In this document: piece by piece, positions 40,163 through 47,706 of the stretch | Layout of the letters: the number at the start of each line of letters is the position of its first letter | How positions within the stretch are numbered: the first letter of the stretch is position 1 | Assembly: GCF_900113485.1 (NCBI RefSeq) | Contig: NZ_FOPM01000019.1 | Coordinates: 17,273-81,272 of the forward strand | Origin: Methylobacterium gossipiicola | GTDB taxonomy: Bacteria; Pseudomonadota; Alphaproteobacteria; Rhizobiales; Beijerinckiaceae | Direction of reading: 5' to 3' | DNA length: 64,000 bases | Made by a program: the position numbers and the translations under genes | The notes under the pieces: model-generated | Databases searched by the model: none | Told to the model about the DNA's origin: nothing | The model's input: only the letters and a program-made list of their open reading frames with translations

Positions 40163-40821
40163 TGGCGACCGCGAAGAAGACCCGGGTCGCGATCCTGATC
40201 TCGGGGCGCGGCTCGAACATGGCCTCGCTCATCGCGGCGGCGGTCGAGCCGGAGTTCCCCGCCGAGATCGTGCTGGTGGCCTCGAACCGGCCCGAGGCCG
40301 GGGGCCTCGCCACGGCGGCGGCCGCCGGTATCCCGACCCTCGCCCTCGACCACAAGACCTATCCAAGCCGGGCCGCCTTCGACGAGGCGCTCCACGCCGA
40401 ACTCGTGGCCGCCGACATCGACCTCGTGTGTCTGGCCGGTTTCATGCGGATCTTCTCCGCCGGCTTCGTCGAGGCCTGGGCCGGGCGGATGATCAACATC
40501 CACCCCTCCCTGCTGCCCCTGTTCAAGGGCGTGCACACCCACGAACAGGCGCTGGCCGCCGGGGTGCGCCTCCACGGCTGCACGGTGCATTACGTGGTGC
40601 CGGAACTCGATGCCGGGCCCATCGTCGCCCAGGCCGCCGTGCCGGTCCTGCCGGGCGACGATGCCGATGCGCTCGCCGCCCGCATCCTGGTGCAGGAGCA
40701 CCGGCTCTACCCGGCGGCCCTGGCGCTGATCGCCTCGGGCCGCGCCCGCCTCAACGGCGACCGGGTGGTGTTCGGGAACGACGTGAGCCGGGCCGAGGGG
40801 GCTCTGCTCAGTCTTTCCTGA
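40162..40821 (+). CDS. purN: Phosphoribosylglycinamide formyltransferase
   Basis: GAR transformylase uses 10-formyl-THF to formylate GAR in purine synthesis. The product is 219 residues. Conserved elements are ISGRGSNMASL near residues 13-23, VCLAGFMRI, the catalytic INIHPSLLPLFKG near 112-124 and the YVVPELDAGPI loop with its essential Asp. It is coupled to purM by a 1-nt overlap and is followed at once by a strong terminator. Confidence 0.96.
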   Translation: MATAKKTRVAILISGRGSNMASLIAAAVEPEFPAEIVLVASNRPEAGGLATAAAAGIPTLALDHKTYPSRAAFDEALHAELVAADIDLVCLAGFMRIFSAGFVEAWAGRMINIHPSLLPLFKGVHTHEQALAAGVRLHGCTVHYVVPELDAGPIVAQAAVPVLPGDDADALAARILVQEHRLYPAALALIASGRARLNGDRVVFGNDVSRAEGALLSLS

Positions 40822-40849
40822 AAAGGCGGACCCGGTCGGGTCCGCCTTT
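40822..40849. terminator. Intrinsic terminator, bidirectional
   Basis: A perfect 12-bp stem (AAAGGCGGACCC with GGGTCCGCCTTT) closes a 4-nt loop. It starts one base after the purN stop and ends 7 nt before the stop of the convergent lipoprotein gene, so it can end both transcripts. Confidence 0.88.
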
Positions 40850-40856
40850 GGGCCGA

Positions 40857-41234
40857 TCAGGCCGGTCGCGGCAACTGGCAGCTGTCGAGGGCGCCGAGCG
40901 CCTTGGCGCGGGCCGAATCGTTGAAATAGCCGGTGGTGCGGTAGGCGGCGAGCTCGGACTGGTCGAGGCTCGCCAGGGTGCGCTGGGCATAGCAGCCGCA
41001 CGGACGGGCGAGGGACACCTCGGAGACGCCCTGGAGCTTGGCCTGGGTCACGGTGCAGGCGTGGCGCACGCGGCCGGTCAGGTTGCTCGTGGAGGCGGTC
41101 TTGAGGGCCGGGTCGGGCGTGTACCCGGCGAGATCCGCCGTGGGGCCGGCCTTGTTGGCATTGCAGGCCGCGACGGTGGCGAGGAGGCCGGCGGCGAGCA
41201 GAAACCGGCCGGTGCGCGGAGCGAGGAAGCGCAT
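40857..41234 (-). CDS. Small putative lipoprotein
   Basis: The product is 125 residues and not assigned to a family. A basic N-terminus and hydrophobic stretch end in the lipobox VAAC (Cys at residue 24), so the mature protein would be lipid-anchored. The rest holds three further cysteines (HAC, and the CGC of PCGCYAQ) plus one near the C-terminus (DSCQL), suggesting disulfides. It is transcribed towards purN and shares the bidirectional terminator. The start at MRFLAPRTGRF is the only one giving a signal sequence. Confidence 0.78.
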   Translation of the reverse strand: MRFLAPRTGRFLLAAGLLATVAACNANKAGPTADLAGYTPDPALKTASTSNLTGRVRHACTVTQAKLQGVSEVSLARPCGCYAQRTLASLDQSELAAYRTTGYFNDSARAKALGALDSCQLPRPA

Positions 41235-41372
41235 GGTGCGATGGGTCCGTGAAAGCGATTCGGGAGAGAGCCCGGTTTCACGGAGCCTCCGGGGCCGCGC
41301 AAGGGCAGCGCGGCCACAGCCCGGCGACAAATGTCGCGCCGCCCGGGTGCTGGGCGACGCGACGGTCCCGGC

Positions 41373-41795
41373 TCAGCCGGCGATGTCGGAATCCTGGAAG
41401 AACTGCGCGATCTCGATCTTGGCGTTCTCGGCGCTGTCGGACCCGTGGACGGTGTTCTCGCCCACCGACTCGGAGAAGGTCTTGCGGATGGTGCCCTCGT
41501 CGGCATTGGCCGGGTTCGTGGCGCCCATCACCTCGCGATAGCGGGCGATGGCGTTCTCGCCTTCGAGCACCTGCACCACCACGGGGCCGGAAATCATGAA
41601 CTCCACGAGCTCGCCGAAGAACGGACGCTCCTTGTGGACCTCGTAGAACTTCTCGGCCTGGGCGCGGCTCATCTGGATGCGGCGCTGGCCGACGATGCGC
41701 AGGCCGGCCTTCTCGATCACGGCGTTCACGGCACCGGTCAGGTTCCGCTTCGTCGCGTCGGGCTTGAGGATGGAGAAGGTGCGCTCGATGGCCAT
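41373..41795 (-). CDS. ndk: Nucleoside diphosphate kinase
   Basis: Ndk equilibrates nucleoside triphosphate pools through a phospho-His intermediate. The product is 140 residues, full length. It begins [18 protein letters not shown]. The active-site His is H117 in [14 protein letters not shown], and the nucleotide-binding Lys is K11. The start is fixed by family alignment; the open frame upstream is antisense to the DUF2147 gene. It is separated from the lipoprotein gene by 138 nt. Confidence 0.97.
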   Translation of the reverse strand: MAIERTFSILKPDATKRNLTGAVNAVIEKAGLRIVGQRRIQMSRAQAEKFYEVHKERPFFGELVEFMISGPVVVQVLEGENAIARYREVMGATNPANADEGTIRKTFSESVGENTVHGSDSAENAKIEIAQFFQDSDIAG

Positions 41796-42017
41796 GATTC
41801 GTCCGGTTCTGATGCTGGGGCCGAAACGAGGCTTCGGCGCCGGGCTTATAGCGGGGGCGTCCCCGCCCCTCAACCCGAGGACGGACAGCCCCGAATCCGG
41901 GGCAAACGACCTTGCCCGACACGTCCGGCCATGGCTTGGGCGCAACAGTGCCGGAAAATCGCCCGATTGCGTGGGCTTTCTGTGTTCAACGACACCGCCT
42001 CTTACGGAGCTCAGCCC

Positions 42018-42584
42018 ATGCGCACCGCCCTGACGGCCCTCCTTGTCCTCTCCGGCACCGCCGTGACCGAGATCGCGCCCGCCTCCGCCGCCTCGCCCCA
42101 GGACCCCTCGGGCACCTGGCTCACGGGCGACGGCCGGGCCAAGGTCCGGATCGACCGCTGCGGTCCGGCCGGCGCCAACATCTGCGGCAAGGTGGTCTGG
42201 CTGAAATCTCCCACCACCGAGGACGGTTTGCCCCGCACGGACATCAAGAACCCCGACCCGAAGAAGCGCAACCGCCCGGCGCTCGGCCTCACCCTCCTCG
42301 ACAACCTCAAGCCCGAGGACACGAAGTTCTCCGGCGAGATCTACAATGCCGACGAGGGCAAGGTGTATCAGGTGAGCCTGGAGCGGGAGAGCGCTCAGGA
42401 GCTCTCGGTCTCCGGCTGCCTCCTCAAGGTCCTGTGCGGCTCGCAGACCTGGACCCGGGTGCCGGACGTGAACCAGCAGGCCGCCAACGTGACCGGCGAG
42501 GCGCCCGTGGCCGCGCCGGCTCCGAGGGCTCCCGCCAAGGCCGCCCCGAAGCCCGCCGCCAAGGCCGCACCGGCGGAACACTGA
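42018..42584 (+). CDS. DUF2147 family exported protein
   Basis: The product is 188 residues with a cleavable signal peptide (cleavage likely after ASA near residue 24). The mature domain matches DUF2147: it opens with [17 protein letters not shown] and has [11 protein letters not shown], the conserved LTLLDNLK and [13 protein letters not shown], then [17 protein letters not shown]. The function of the family is unknown; members occur in envelope-stress or lipid contexts. A Pro/Ala/Lys-rich tail of about 35 residues is appended. It is divergent from ndk. A hairpin (ACTCCG/CGGAGT, 42604-42634) follows the stop. Confidence 0.86.
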   Translation: MRTALTALLVLSGTAVTEIAPASAASPQDPSGTWLTGDGRAKVRIDRCGPAGANICGKVVWLKSPTTEDGLPRTDIKNPDPKKRNRPALGLTLLDNLKPEDTKFSGEIYNADEGKVYQVSLERESAQELSVSGCLLKVLCGSQTWTRVPDVNQQAANVTGEAPVAAPAPRAPAKAAPKPAAKAAPAEH

Positions 42585-42603
42585 ACGCAGGCATCGGACA
42601 CGC

Positions 42604-42634
42604 ACTCCGTTCGTCTCCTTGAGAAGAGCGGAGT
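42604..42634 (+). terminator. Hairpin after the DUF2147 gene
   Basis: ACTCCG and CGGAGT pair around a loop that itself contains TCTC/GAGA. The outer arms equal those of the 61-nt repeats at 11759 and 43820. There is no clear U-run, so termination is only possible. Confidence 0.4.
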
Positions 42635-42701
42635 TCGGCTGCCCCTGAACGCCGCGCGGGCTTGCTGATCCGGCGATCGCCGCGATCGAGGGGATGCCGG
42701 A

Positions 42702-43346
42702 TCAGATCGCCGCGAAGCCGCGCTGCACGGCCGGGCGCGCCAGCATCCGGTCGAGCCAGGCGCGTACATGGGGCAGATCGGCGAGATCGACGCCCTGCTT
42801 CTCGTGATACTTCGCCCAAGGCACAATCGCGATATCGGCGATGGAGAGCGAGCCCGCCACGTAGTCACGACCGGCGAGTTGCCCATCCAGCACACGGTAG
42901 AGGCGGTTCGCCTCCGTCGTGAACCGCTCGATGGCGTAAGGGATCTTTTCCTCCGCATAGATGCGGAAATGGTGGGCCTGCCCCAGCATCGGCCCGAAGC
43001 CCGCCACCTGCCAGATCAGCCATTCCTCCACCTTCACCCGCGCCCGCTCATCGGCGGGGAGGAGGCAGCCGGTCTTGCGGCTGAGGTATTGCAGGATCGC
43101 GCCCGACTCGAACACCGTGATCGGCTGGCCGTCCGGCCCGTCCGGATCGACGATGGCCGGAATCTTGTTGTTGGGCGAGAGCGCGAGAAAATCCGGCGCC
43201 ATCTGGTCACCCCGGCCGATATTCACCGGCACCACCCGGTAGGGCAGACCGCACTCCTCCAGCATGATCGGGATCTTCCAGCCGTTGGGCGTGCTCCAGG
43301 TGTGTACGTCGATGGATCGCCCTGTCGCCTGTGCCATACGGATCAT
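42702..43346 (-). CDS. Glutathione S-transferase, YfcG/nu-class type
   Basis: The product is 214 residues. The N-terminal thioredoxin-like domain has the YfcG-type STPNGWKIPIMLEECGLPY (residues about 18-36), with Thr/Asn residues that bind glutathione disulfide. NNKIPAIVDPDGP and FESGAILQYLS follow; the all-alpha C-terminal domain holds KIPYAIERF and SIADIAIVPW. YfcG-like enzymes act as disulfide-bond reductases using glutathione. Start may be ATG at 43346 or at 43337. It stands alone between two plus-strand genes. Confidence 0.9.
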   Translation of the reverse strand: MIRMAQATGRSIDVHTWSTPNGWKIPIMLEECGLPYRVVPVNIGRGDQMAPDFLALSPNNKIPAIVDPDGPDGQPITVFESGAILQYLSRKTGCLLPADERARVKVEEWLIWQVAGFGPMLGQAHHFRIYAEEKIPYAIERFTTEANRLYRVLDGQLAGRDYVAGSLSIADIAIVPWAKYHEKQGVDLADLPHVRAWLDRMLARPAVQRGFAAI

Positions 43347-43537
43347 CCCGGCCCCGGTTGGACCCTCTTCATGTGCCGGATCAAAGCGGAACGCCAGTCG
43401 ATGGTTGCAACCGCCGACCGCCGTGGTGGATCACGCGACCTCGAAGCGCAAAGCCCCTTGCCGAACCCCTTGGGTTGTGGGTGTGATGCGCCCCGCCCGC
43501 CACGCGTCGGGCCCGTCCGCAATCGAGGATTGTCCCG

Positions 43538-43789
43538 ATGCCGCTCCGCTCCTGTCTCATCGTCTGCCTTGCCGCCCCGCTCCTTCTGGCCCAGCCGGCC
43601 CTCGCCAAGGAAAACGACGCGGCGGCCGCCAAGGAGCCGAGCGTGACGCAGAGCGCGGCGCGCTCCCGGCAGAAGGCCTGCGGCGCGGAATGGCGGGCGC
43701 TCTCCGTGGCCGACAAGGCCGCCAAGGGACCCAAATGGCCGCAATATTACAGCAAGTGCGTCAAACGCCTGAAGGAACAGAAGGCCTGA
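43538..43789 (+). CDS. Small secreted protein, PsiF-like
   Basis: The product is 83 residues with a clear signal peptide (cleavage after ALA near residue 23). The mature part is about 60 residues, basic, with two cysteines: KACGAEWRAL and YYSKCVKRL. This resembles the short PsiF-type repeat (phosphate-starvation-inducible protein) but is too short for a firm call. A 61-nt repeat begins 31 nt after its stop. Confidence 0.72.
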   Translation: MPLRSCLIVCLAAPLLLAQPALAKENDAAAAKEPSVTQSAARSRQKACGAEWRALSVADKAAKGPKWPQYYSKCVKRLKEQKA

Positions 43790-43819
43790 TACGGTTTCCC
43801 CTCGACCGGGGCGGAAGAC

Positions 43820-43880
43820 GCCCGCGCGGTGCTTGAGTGAAGCCGAACTCCGTCATTCCGAAGGTATCAAACGGAGTTCG
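43820..43880 (+). repeat. 61-nt dispersed repeat, copy B
   Basis: Same length as the copy at 11759-11819, with about seven substitutions. The 3' half is a perfect 8-bp inverted repeat, GAACTCCG (43845-43852) with CGGAGTTC (43872-43879), around a 19-nt loop. Like the other copy it begins 24-31 nt after a stop codon. Confidence 0.72.
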
Positions 43881-43947
43881 TCAGATGGCTCGCGCAGTCG
43901 GGCGCGCTTGCCCGGCTGCCGCCGGGCGGAAGAGGGGACACGGGACG

Positions 43948-44364
43948 ATGCGGGAACGGCGGGCGCTGCAGCGGATGGTGTCGGTCGTCGCCCTCGTGCC
44001 CGTCGTATCGGGCCTTTACGGCGTCCTGACCGGCGTCGGCGGCACGAGCGGCCTCGTCGACGTCTCGGCCGACAGCCATTACCGCTACTTGTCGGGCCTC
44101 CACATGGGCATCGGCATCCTGTTCTGGACCTGCGTACCGGGGATCGAGGCCAAGACCGGGCTGTTCCGCTTCCTCACCCTGGTTGTGGTGCTGGGCGGCC
44201 TCGCCCGGCTCCTCGGCTTGGCACTGACGGGTCTGCCCTCCCTGACCATGCTGGCGGCCCTGGCGGTGGAACTCGGCGTCACTCCGCTCCTGTGTCTGTG
44301 GCAGGCCCGGATCGCGGGCCAGGCCTCGAACGAGCCGCCTTCGGCCGCGCCGGGCCCGGCATGA
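43948..44364 (+). CDS. DUF4345 family membrane protein
   Basis: The product is 138 residues with four hydrophobic helices. It matches the DUF4345 pattern: VVALVPVVSGLYGVLTG, then DSHYRYLSGLHMGIGILFW, then TLVVVLGGLARLLGL and a fourth helix before a Pro-rich tail. The family's function is unknown. ATG at 43948 is chosen because an upstream in-frame ATG would run through the 61-nt repeat. The lower-GC repeat pocket begins about 260 nt beyond its stop. Confidence 0.82.
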   Translation: MRERRALQRMVSVVALVPVVSGLYGVLTGVGGTSGLVDVSADSHYRYLSGLHMGIGILFWTCVPGIEAKTGLFRFLTLVVVLGGLARLLGLALTGLPSLTMLAALAVELGVTPLLCLWQARIAGQASNEPPSAAPGPA

Positions 44365-44679
44365 TCGCGGCGGCGGAAGACGCCCCCTCCCCCTTCGACC
44401 GGCCCCTCGCCTTCGCCTGACCGATCCGGCGGCGCCCCACGAGGGCCTCCCCGCCGTCGCCGCGCCGTGGTGCGGGGCGATGCGAGTGCCATCGCGGCCC
44501 TCCGCCTCCTGGCGACGCCCCCCGCCCCGGCCACGCCGGCCCCGCGCATCCTGTGGATGACCGGGCAACCCGCTGCTTCGTAAGGGCGATTTCCAACAGC
44601 TCACCGCCCGCTCCGGACCTGACCGAAAAAGCCGGCAAATAAGGGGTTGACGCCTCGCTCGGACGGGCACAGTCTACAC
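44365..44679. other. Intergenic stretch, possible gene remnant
   Basis: No intact gene is seen. Around 44460-44582 a plus-strand frame reads without stops for about 37 codons (starting VRGDASAIAALRLLA and ending at TAA 44580), and the preceding 60 nt read sensibly only in another frame. This may be the frameshifted tail of a lost gene, or chance in GC-rich DNA. From about 44600 the composition drops in GC and the repeat pocket begins. Confidence 0.3.
44647..44676 (+). promoter_or_regulatory. Candidate promoter ahead of the tandem micropeptide array
   Basis: TTGACG at 44647-44652 matches a -35 box. The best -10 at usable spacing (AGTCTA, 44671-44676, 18 nt) is poor. The position just before the first repeat unit, in a GC-poor stretch, makes it plausible. 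Confidence 0.3.
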
Positions 44680-44703
44680 CTGTGCTTCGGAACTGAAGCA
44701 CAG
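44680..44703 (+). other. Perfect 9-bp hairpin before the array
   Basis: CTGTGCTTC (44680-44688) pairs exactly with GAAGCACAG (44695-44703) around a 6-nt loop. No U-run follows. It lies between the candidate promoter and repeat unit 1 and would sit in the 5' leader of any array transcript. The bases GAAGCA and AACGAGG around it resemble the end of a repeat unit. Confidence 0.55.
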
Positions 44704-44713
44704 CCAAAGCAAC

Positions 44714-44997
44714 GAGGTTCCAAACGACCACGTCTATGCTGGATTGTTTTCGACCGAATGGAGGGAGACAAGGATGACTCCACCTCAGCAGGCTGCTGCA
44801 ACGACGATCCGGGTTTGATTGGACCTGGACCGGAGCAGCGAAGACCGGATCGCCGGACGGATAGCCGATCACAGGGGCGTAGAAGCGGCCTACATGGCAC
44901 GACTTCGAACACGCGAGAGGCCCCATCTCGATCGCTTCCCTGACCGGGCACCCGATCAAATCTTCATGCAAAGTCGAGACGAAGCATCGATTCGAAC
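44714..44997 (+). repeat. Tandem repeat unit 1
   Basis: First of three units of about 283 bp that begin at the shared word GAGG. In order, each has an ACCGAA-type leader, a GGAGACA Shine-Dalgarno site, a 14-codon ORF, about 55 nt of poorly conserved sequence and a conserved 3' element. In this unit the 3' element pairs GGGGC (44874-44878) with GCCCC (44920-44924), and GAAGCGG (44882-44888) with TCGCTTC (44932-44938), one pair being G-U. Confidence 0.85.
44774..44818 (+). CDS. 14-residue micropeptide, copy 1
   Basis: The ORF encodes MTPPQQAAATTIRV. GGGAGACA lies 5 nt before the ATG. Compared with copies 2 and 3, changes fall at codon 7 (Ala instead of Val), codon 9 (GCA against GCC, silent) and codon 14. 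The peptide is hydrophilic, without a membrane segment, so it does not resemble type I toxin peptides. A leader peptide, a regulatory peptide or a dual-function RNA are possible; none can be chosen from sequence alone. Confidence 0.55.
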   Translation: MTPPQQAAATTIRV

Positions 44998-45279
44998 GAG
45001 GTCAAAAACGACGGCTCTATTTGATCGCTTGTCGTCAACCGAATGGCAGGAGACACGTATGACTCCACCTCAGCAGGTTGCTGCCACGACGATCCGGGCT
45101 TGATTCACCCCGGCTCCGAGCAGCGAACACCGAATTCCCGCGCGGCAAGCGGGTCACAGGGGCGTAGAAGCGGCCTGCATGGCACGACTTCGAACACGCG
45201 AGAGGCCCCAATTCGACCGCTTCCGCCACGGGATCACCGGTTCGATCTTTCGCATCCCACCGGATGCATCGTTCACGAC
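44998..45279 (+). repeat. Tandem repeat unit 2
   Basis: Second unit; its ATG is 285 nt after that of unit 1. The 3' element is the most regular of the three: GGGGC (45159-45163) with GCCCC (45205-45209), and GAAGCGG (45167-45173) with CCGCTTC (45217-45223), all Watson-Crick pairs. The arms alternate, so both stems together would form a pseudoknot. The CAGGGGC word begins 56 nt after the ORF stop, exactly as in unit 1. Confidence 0.85.
45059..45103 (+). CDS. 14-residue micropeptide, copy 2
   Basis: The ORF encodes MTPPQQVAATTIRA and has AGGAGACA 4 nt before its ATG. It differs from copy 1 at residues 7 and 14 and from copy 3 only at residue 14, plus the silent change CCT to CCC at codon 4. 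The ribosome-binding site and the reading frame are kept, while the 55 nt after the stop have diverged. Confidence 0.55.
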   Translation: MTPPQQVAATTIRA

Positions 45280-45512
45280 GAGGCACACCACCCATCTTGA
45301 CGTTCGCTTGTGTTTCAACCGAAGGACGGGAGACACGGATGACTCCACCCCAGCAGGTTGCTGCCACGACGATCCGGACTTGATGTGACCCGGACCTGAG
45401 CAGCGCAAACGCACATCACCGGACGGAAGCGGTCCCAGGGGCGTAGAAGCGGTCTGTCACGACACGTCTTCGAACACGCAAGATGCCCCAATTCGACTGC
45501 TTCCGCCGCCAA
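45280..45512 (+). repeat. Tandem repeat unit 3 (3'-truncated)
   Basis: Third unit; its ATG is 280 nt after that of unit 2. The stems are GGGGC (45438-45442) with GCCCC (45485-45489), and GAAGCGG (45446-45452) with CTGCTTC (45497-45503), one pair being G-U. The unit ends shortly after the second stem, 8-10 nt before the stop codon of the convergent GNAT gene, and lacks the roughly 55-nt tail of units 1 and 2. Confidence 0.83.
45339..45383 (+). CDS. 14-residue micropeptide, copy 3
   Basis: The ORF encodes MTPPQQVAATTIRT with GGGAGACA 5 nt before its ATG. Twelve of 14 residues are identical across the three copies, and two of the few nucleotide differences are silent. On the opposite strand the same differences would change amino acids, which argues that the plus-strand frame is the coding one. 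Confidence 0.55.
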   Translation: MTPPQQVAATTIRT

Positions 45513-45520
45513 TGGTATGG

Positions 45521-46030
45521 TCAAGTCTCGCGACTCAGCCGCAAGACCATCAGGATTTCATCGTAGGTCACGTCACCGATCTTCAAGGCACGTGGTTCCA
45601 GGCCATATTGCACGAACCCGAGGGCTTCGTAGCGCCGGATTGCCACTGGATTGGCGGCTCCCACGGCCAGACCGACATCGTCCACGCAGGTTTTCGCATG
45701 GGCGATCACGCCCGCGATCAACGCCGTGCCGATGCCCCTGCCGCGCGCCTCCGGTCGAACGTAGGCCCCCCACAGCGTGCCCTTATGACGGAGCTTCGGT
45801 GCCTCCGGGACGTAAAGTCCCGCGCTTCCGACGAGAGTCCCGTCGTCGCTCCATGCCCCGAAAACGGCCTGGCTCTCCAAGGTGTCGGCGAACCACGCGA
45901 GGGGTCGCTCTGATTCGACCTCCCACGACGCGCCGAACGCCTCCGGGTGTCGAGCAAGACCGTCGAGGCGTAGAAGCCGGAACGCCGCCGCGTCGCTTCG
46001 GGCCAGACGGCGGATCGGATGGGCGCTCAT
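45521..46030 (-). CDS. GNAT family N-acetyltransferase
   Basis: The product is 169 residues of the Gcn5-related acetyltransferase fold; the substrate is unknown. The acetyl-CoA binding motif A is clear: LWGAYVRPEARGRGIGTALIAGVI (R/Q-x-x-G-x-G/A as ARGRGIGTA). Motif B follows as VGAANPVAIRRYEALGF. ATG at 46030 (MSAHPIRRL) is chosen; in-frame starts at 46066 and 46114 are possible but add an unconserved leader. The gene converges on the tandem micropeptide array and ends only a few bases from it. Confidence 0.87.
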   Translation of the reverse strand: MSAHPIRRLARSDAAAFRLLRLDGLARHPEAFGASWEVESERPLAWFADTLESQAVFGAWSDDGTLVGSAGLYVPEAPKLRHKGTLWGAYVRPEARGRGIGTALIAGVIAHAKTCVDDVGLAVGAANPVAIRRYEALGFVQYGLEPRALKIGDVTYDEILMVLRLSRET

Positions 46031-46171
46031 CGAGCCTGATCCGGCGCTTTCCGACACCACAGCCATTCCTCCGGAATACGTCGCGTCGATCGTCGCTGGC
46101 TGGAACGCGCTCACGGGAGCGACGTCCAGACAGCGCTGTCTTGGTTTGCCGCCGACGAGAAAGGGCTCGCC

Positions 46172-47644
46172 CTACTCGATCCCGAGCTTGGCCTTGAGCA
46201 GGCTGTTCACCGCCGCCGGATTGGCCTTGCCGCCCGTGGCCTTCATGGTCTGGCCGACGAACCAGCCGAGCAGGGTCGGCTTCTCGCGGGCCTGGGTCAC
46301 CTTGTCGGGGTTCTTGGCGATGATGTCGTCGATGGCGGCCTCGATGGCGCCCGTGTCGGTGACCTGTTTCATGCCCCGCGATTCGACGATCTGGCGCGGG
46401 TCGCCGCCCTCGGACCAGACAATCTCGAACAGGTCCTTGGCGATTTTGCCCGAGATCGTGCCCTCGCCGATGAGGTCGACCACGGCGCCGAGCTGATCGG
46501 CCGAGACCGGGCTCGCCTCGATGGTCTTGCCCTCCTTGTTGAGGCGGCCGAACAGCTCGTTGATCACCCAGTTCGCCGCCGCCTTGCCGTCGCGGCCCTT
46601 GGCCACCGCCTCGTAGTAATCGGCGCTCGTCCGCTCGGCGATGAGCACGCCGGCGTCATAGGGGGATAGGCCGTAATCGGCGATGAAGCGCGCCTTCTTG
46701 GCGTCGGGCAACTCGGGCAGGCCCTCGGCCAGGGCATCGACATAGGCCTGGTCGAATTCGAGCGGCAGCAGGTCGGGGTCGGGGAAGTAGCGGTAATCGT
46801 GCGCCTCTTCCTTCGAGCGCATGGAGCGGGTCTCGCCCTTGCCCGGATCGAACAGGCGGGTCTCCTGGGAGATGGTGCCGCCATCCTCCAGGATCGCGAT
46901 CTGGCGCCGGGCCTCGACCTCGATGGCCTGGCCGATGAAGCGGATCGAGTTGACGTTCTTAATCTCGCAGCGGGTGCCGAGCGGCTCGCCGGGCTTCCGC
47001 ACCGACACGTTCACGTCGGCGCGCAAGCTCCCCTTCTCCATGTCGCCGTCGCAGGTGCCGAGGTAGCGTAGAATCGTGCGCAGCTTGGTCACGTAGGCGC
47101 GCGCTTCTTCGGAGGAGCGCAGATCCGGCCGCGAGACGATCTCCATCAGGGCGACGCCCGAGCGGTTGAGATCGACGAAGCTCTGGGTCGGGTTCTGGTC
47201 GTGCAGGGACTTGCCGGCATCCTGCTCGAGGTGCAGGCGCTCGATGCCCACCGTGATGGACTCGCCGTCCACGAGGTCGACCAGCACCTCGCCCTCACCG
47301 ACGATGGGGTCCTTGAACTGGGAGATCTGGTAGCCCTGCGGCAGGTCCGGATAGAAGTAGTTCTTCCGGTCGAACACCGAGCGGTGGTTGATCCGCGCCT
47401 TGAGGCCCAGCCCCGTGCGCACGGCCTGGGCGACGCATTCCTCGTTGATCACCGGCAGCATGCCCGGCATGGCCGCGTCCACCAGGGAGACGTGATCGTT
47501 GGGCTCGGCCCCGAATTCCGTGGAGGCGCCGGAGAACAGCTTCGAGCGGCTGGTGACCTGGGCATGGATCTCCATGCCGATCACGACCTCCCAGTCGTGC
47601 AGGCCGCCCTTGATGAGCTTCTTGGGGTTCACGGCAGCGGTCAT
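46172..47644 (-). CDS. gatB: Asp-tRNA(Asn)/Glu-tRNA(Gln) amidotransferase subunit B
   Basis: GatB is the kinase and tRNA-binding subunit of GatCAB, which converts Glu-tRNA(Gln) or Asp-tRNA(Asn) to the amide form. The product is 490 residues. The cradle domain signatures [27 protein letters not shown] and the [14 protein letters not shown] segment are present. The C-terminal helical and YqeY-like tail ends [16 protein letters not shown]. It lies downstream of gatC and gatA on the same strand, separated from gatA by a small membrane-protein gene. Confidence 0.97.
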   Translation of the reverse strand: MTAAVNPKKLIKGGLHDWEVVIGMEIHAQVTSRSKLFSGASTEFGAEPNDHVSLVDAAMPGMLPVINEECVAQAVRTGLGLKARINHRSVFDRKNYFYPDLPQGYQISQFKDPIVGEGEVLVDLVDGESITVGIERLHLEQDAGKSLHDQNPTQSFVDLNRSGVALMEIVSRPDLRSSEEARAYVTKLRTILRYLGTCDGDMEKGSLRADVNVSVRKPGEPLGTRCEIKNVNSIRFIGQAIEVEARRQIAILEDGGTISQETRLFDPGKGETRSMRSKEEAHDYRYFPDPDLLPLEFDQAYVDALAEGLPELPDAKKARFIADYGLSPYDAGVLIAERTSADYYEAVAKGRDGKAAANWVINELFGRLNKEGKTIEASPVSADQLGAVVDLIGEGTISGKIAKDLFEIVWSEGGDPRQIVESRGMKQVTDTGAIEAAIDDIIAKNPDKVTQAREKPTLLGWFVGQTMKATGGKANPAAVNSLLKAKLGIE

Positions 47645-47706
47645 GCGGGCCCGTCAGGGTTGGAAGCGCGGAGGCGCCATGAGGGTGGAAGCCGTCGCCC
47701 GCGCGG

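Noticed and set aside
44279..44971. Long minus-strand ORF through repeat unit 1 (with similar frames over units 2 and 3)
   Set aside because: The repeated frame shares phrases such as LACSKSCH and PDRR, but differences between copies are amino-acid-changing on this strand and silent or conservative on the plus strand. No ribosome-binding site or known domain is seen, and the frame runs antisense into the DUF4345 gene.
44714..45512. CRISPR array interpretation of the tandem repeats
   Set aside because: Only three units of about 283 bp with internal divergence; there are no short direct repeats with unique spacers and no cas genes nearby.
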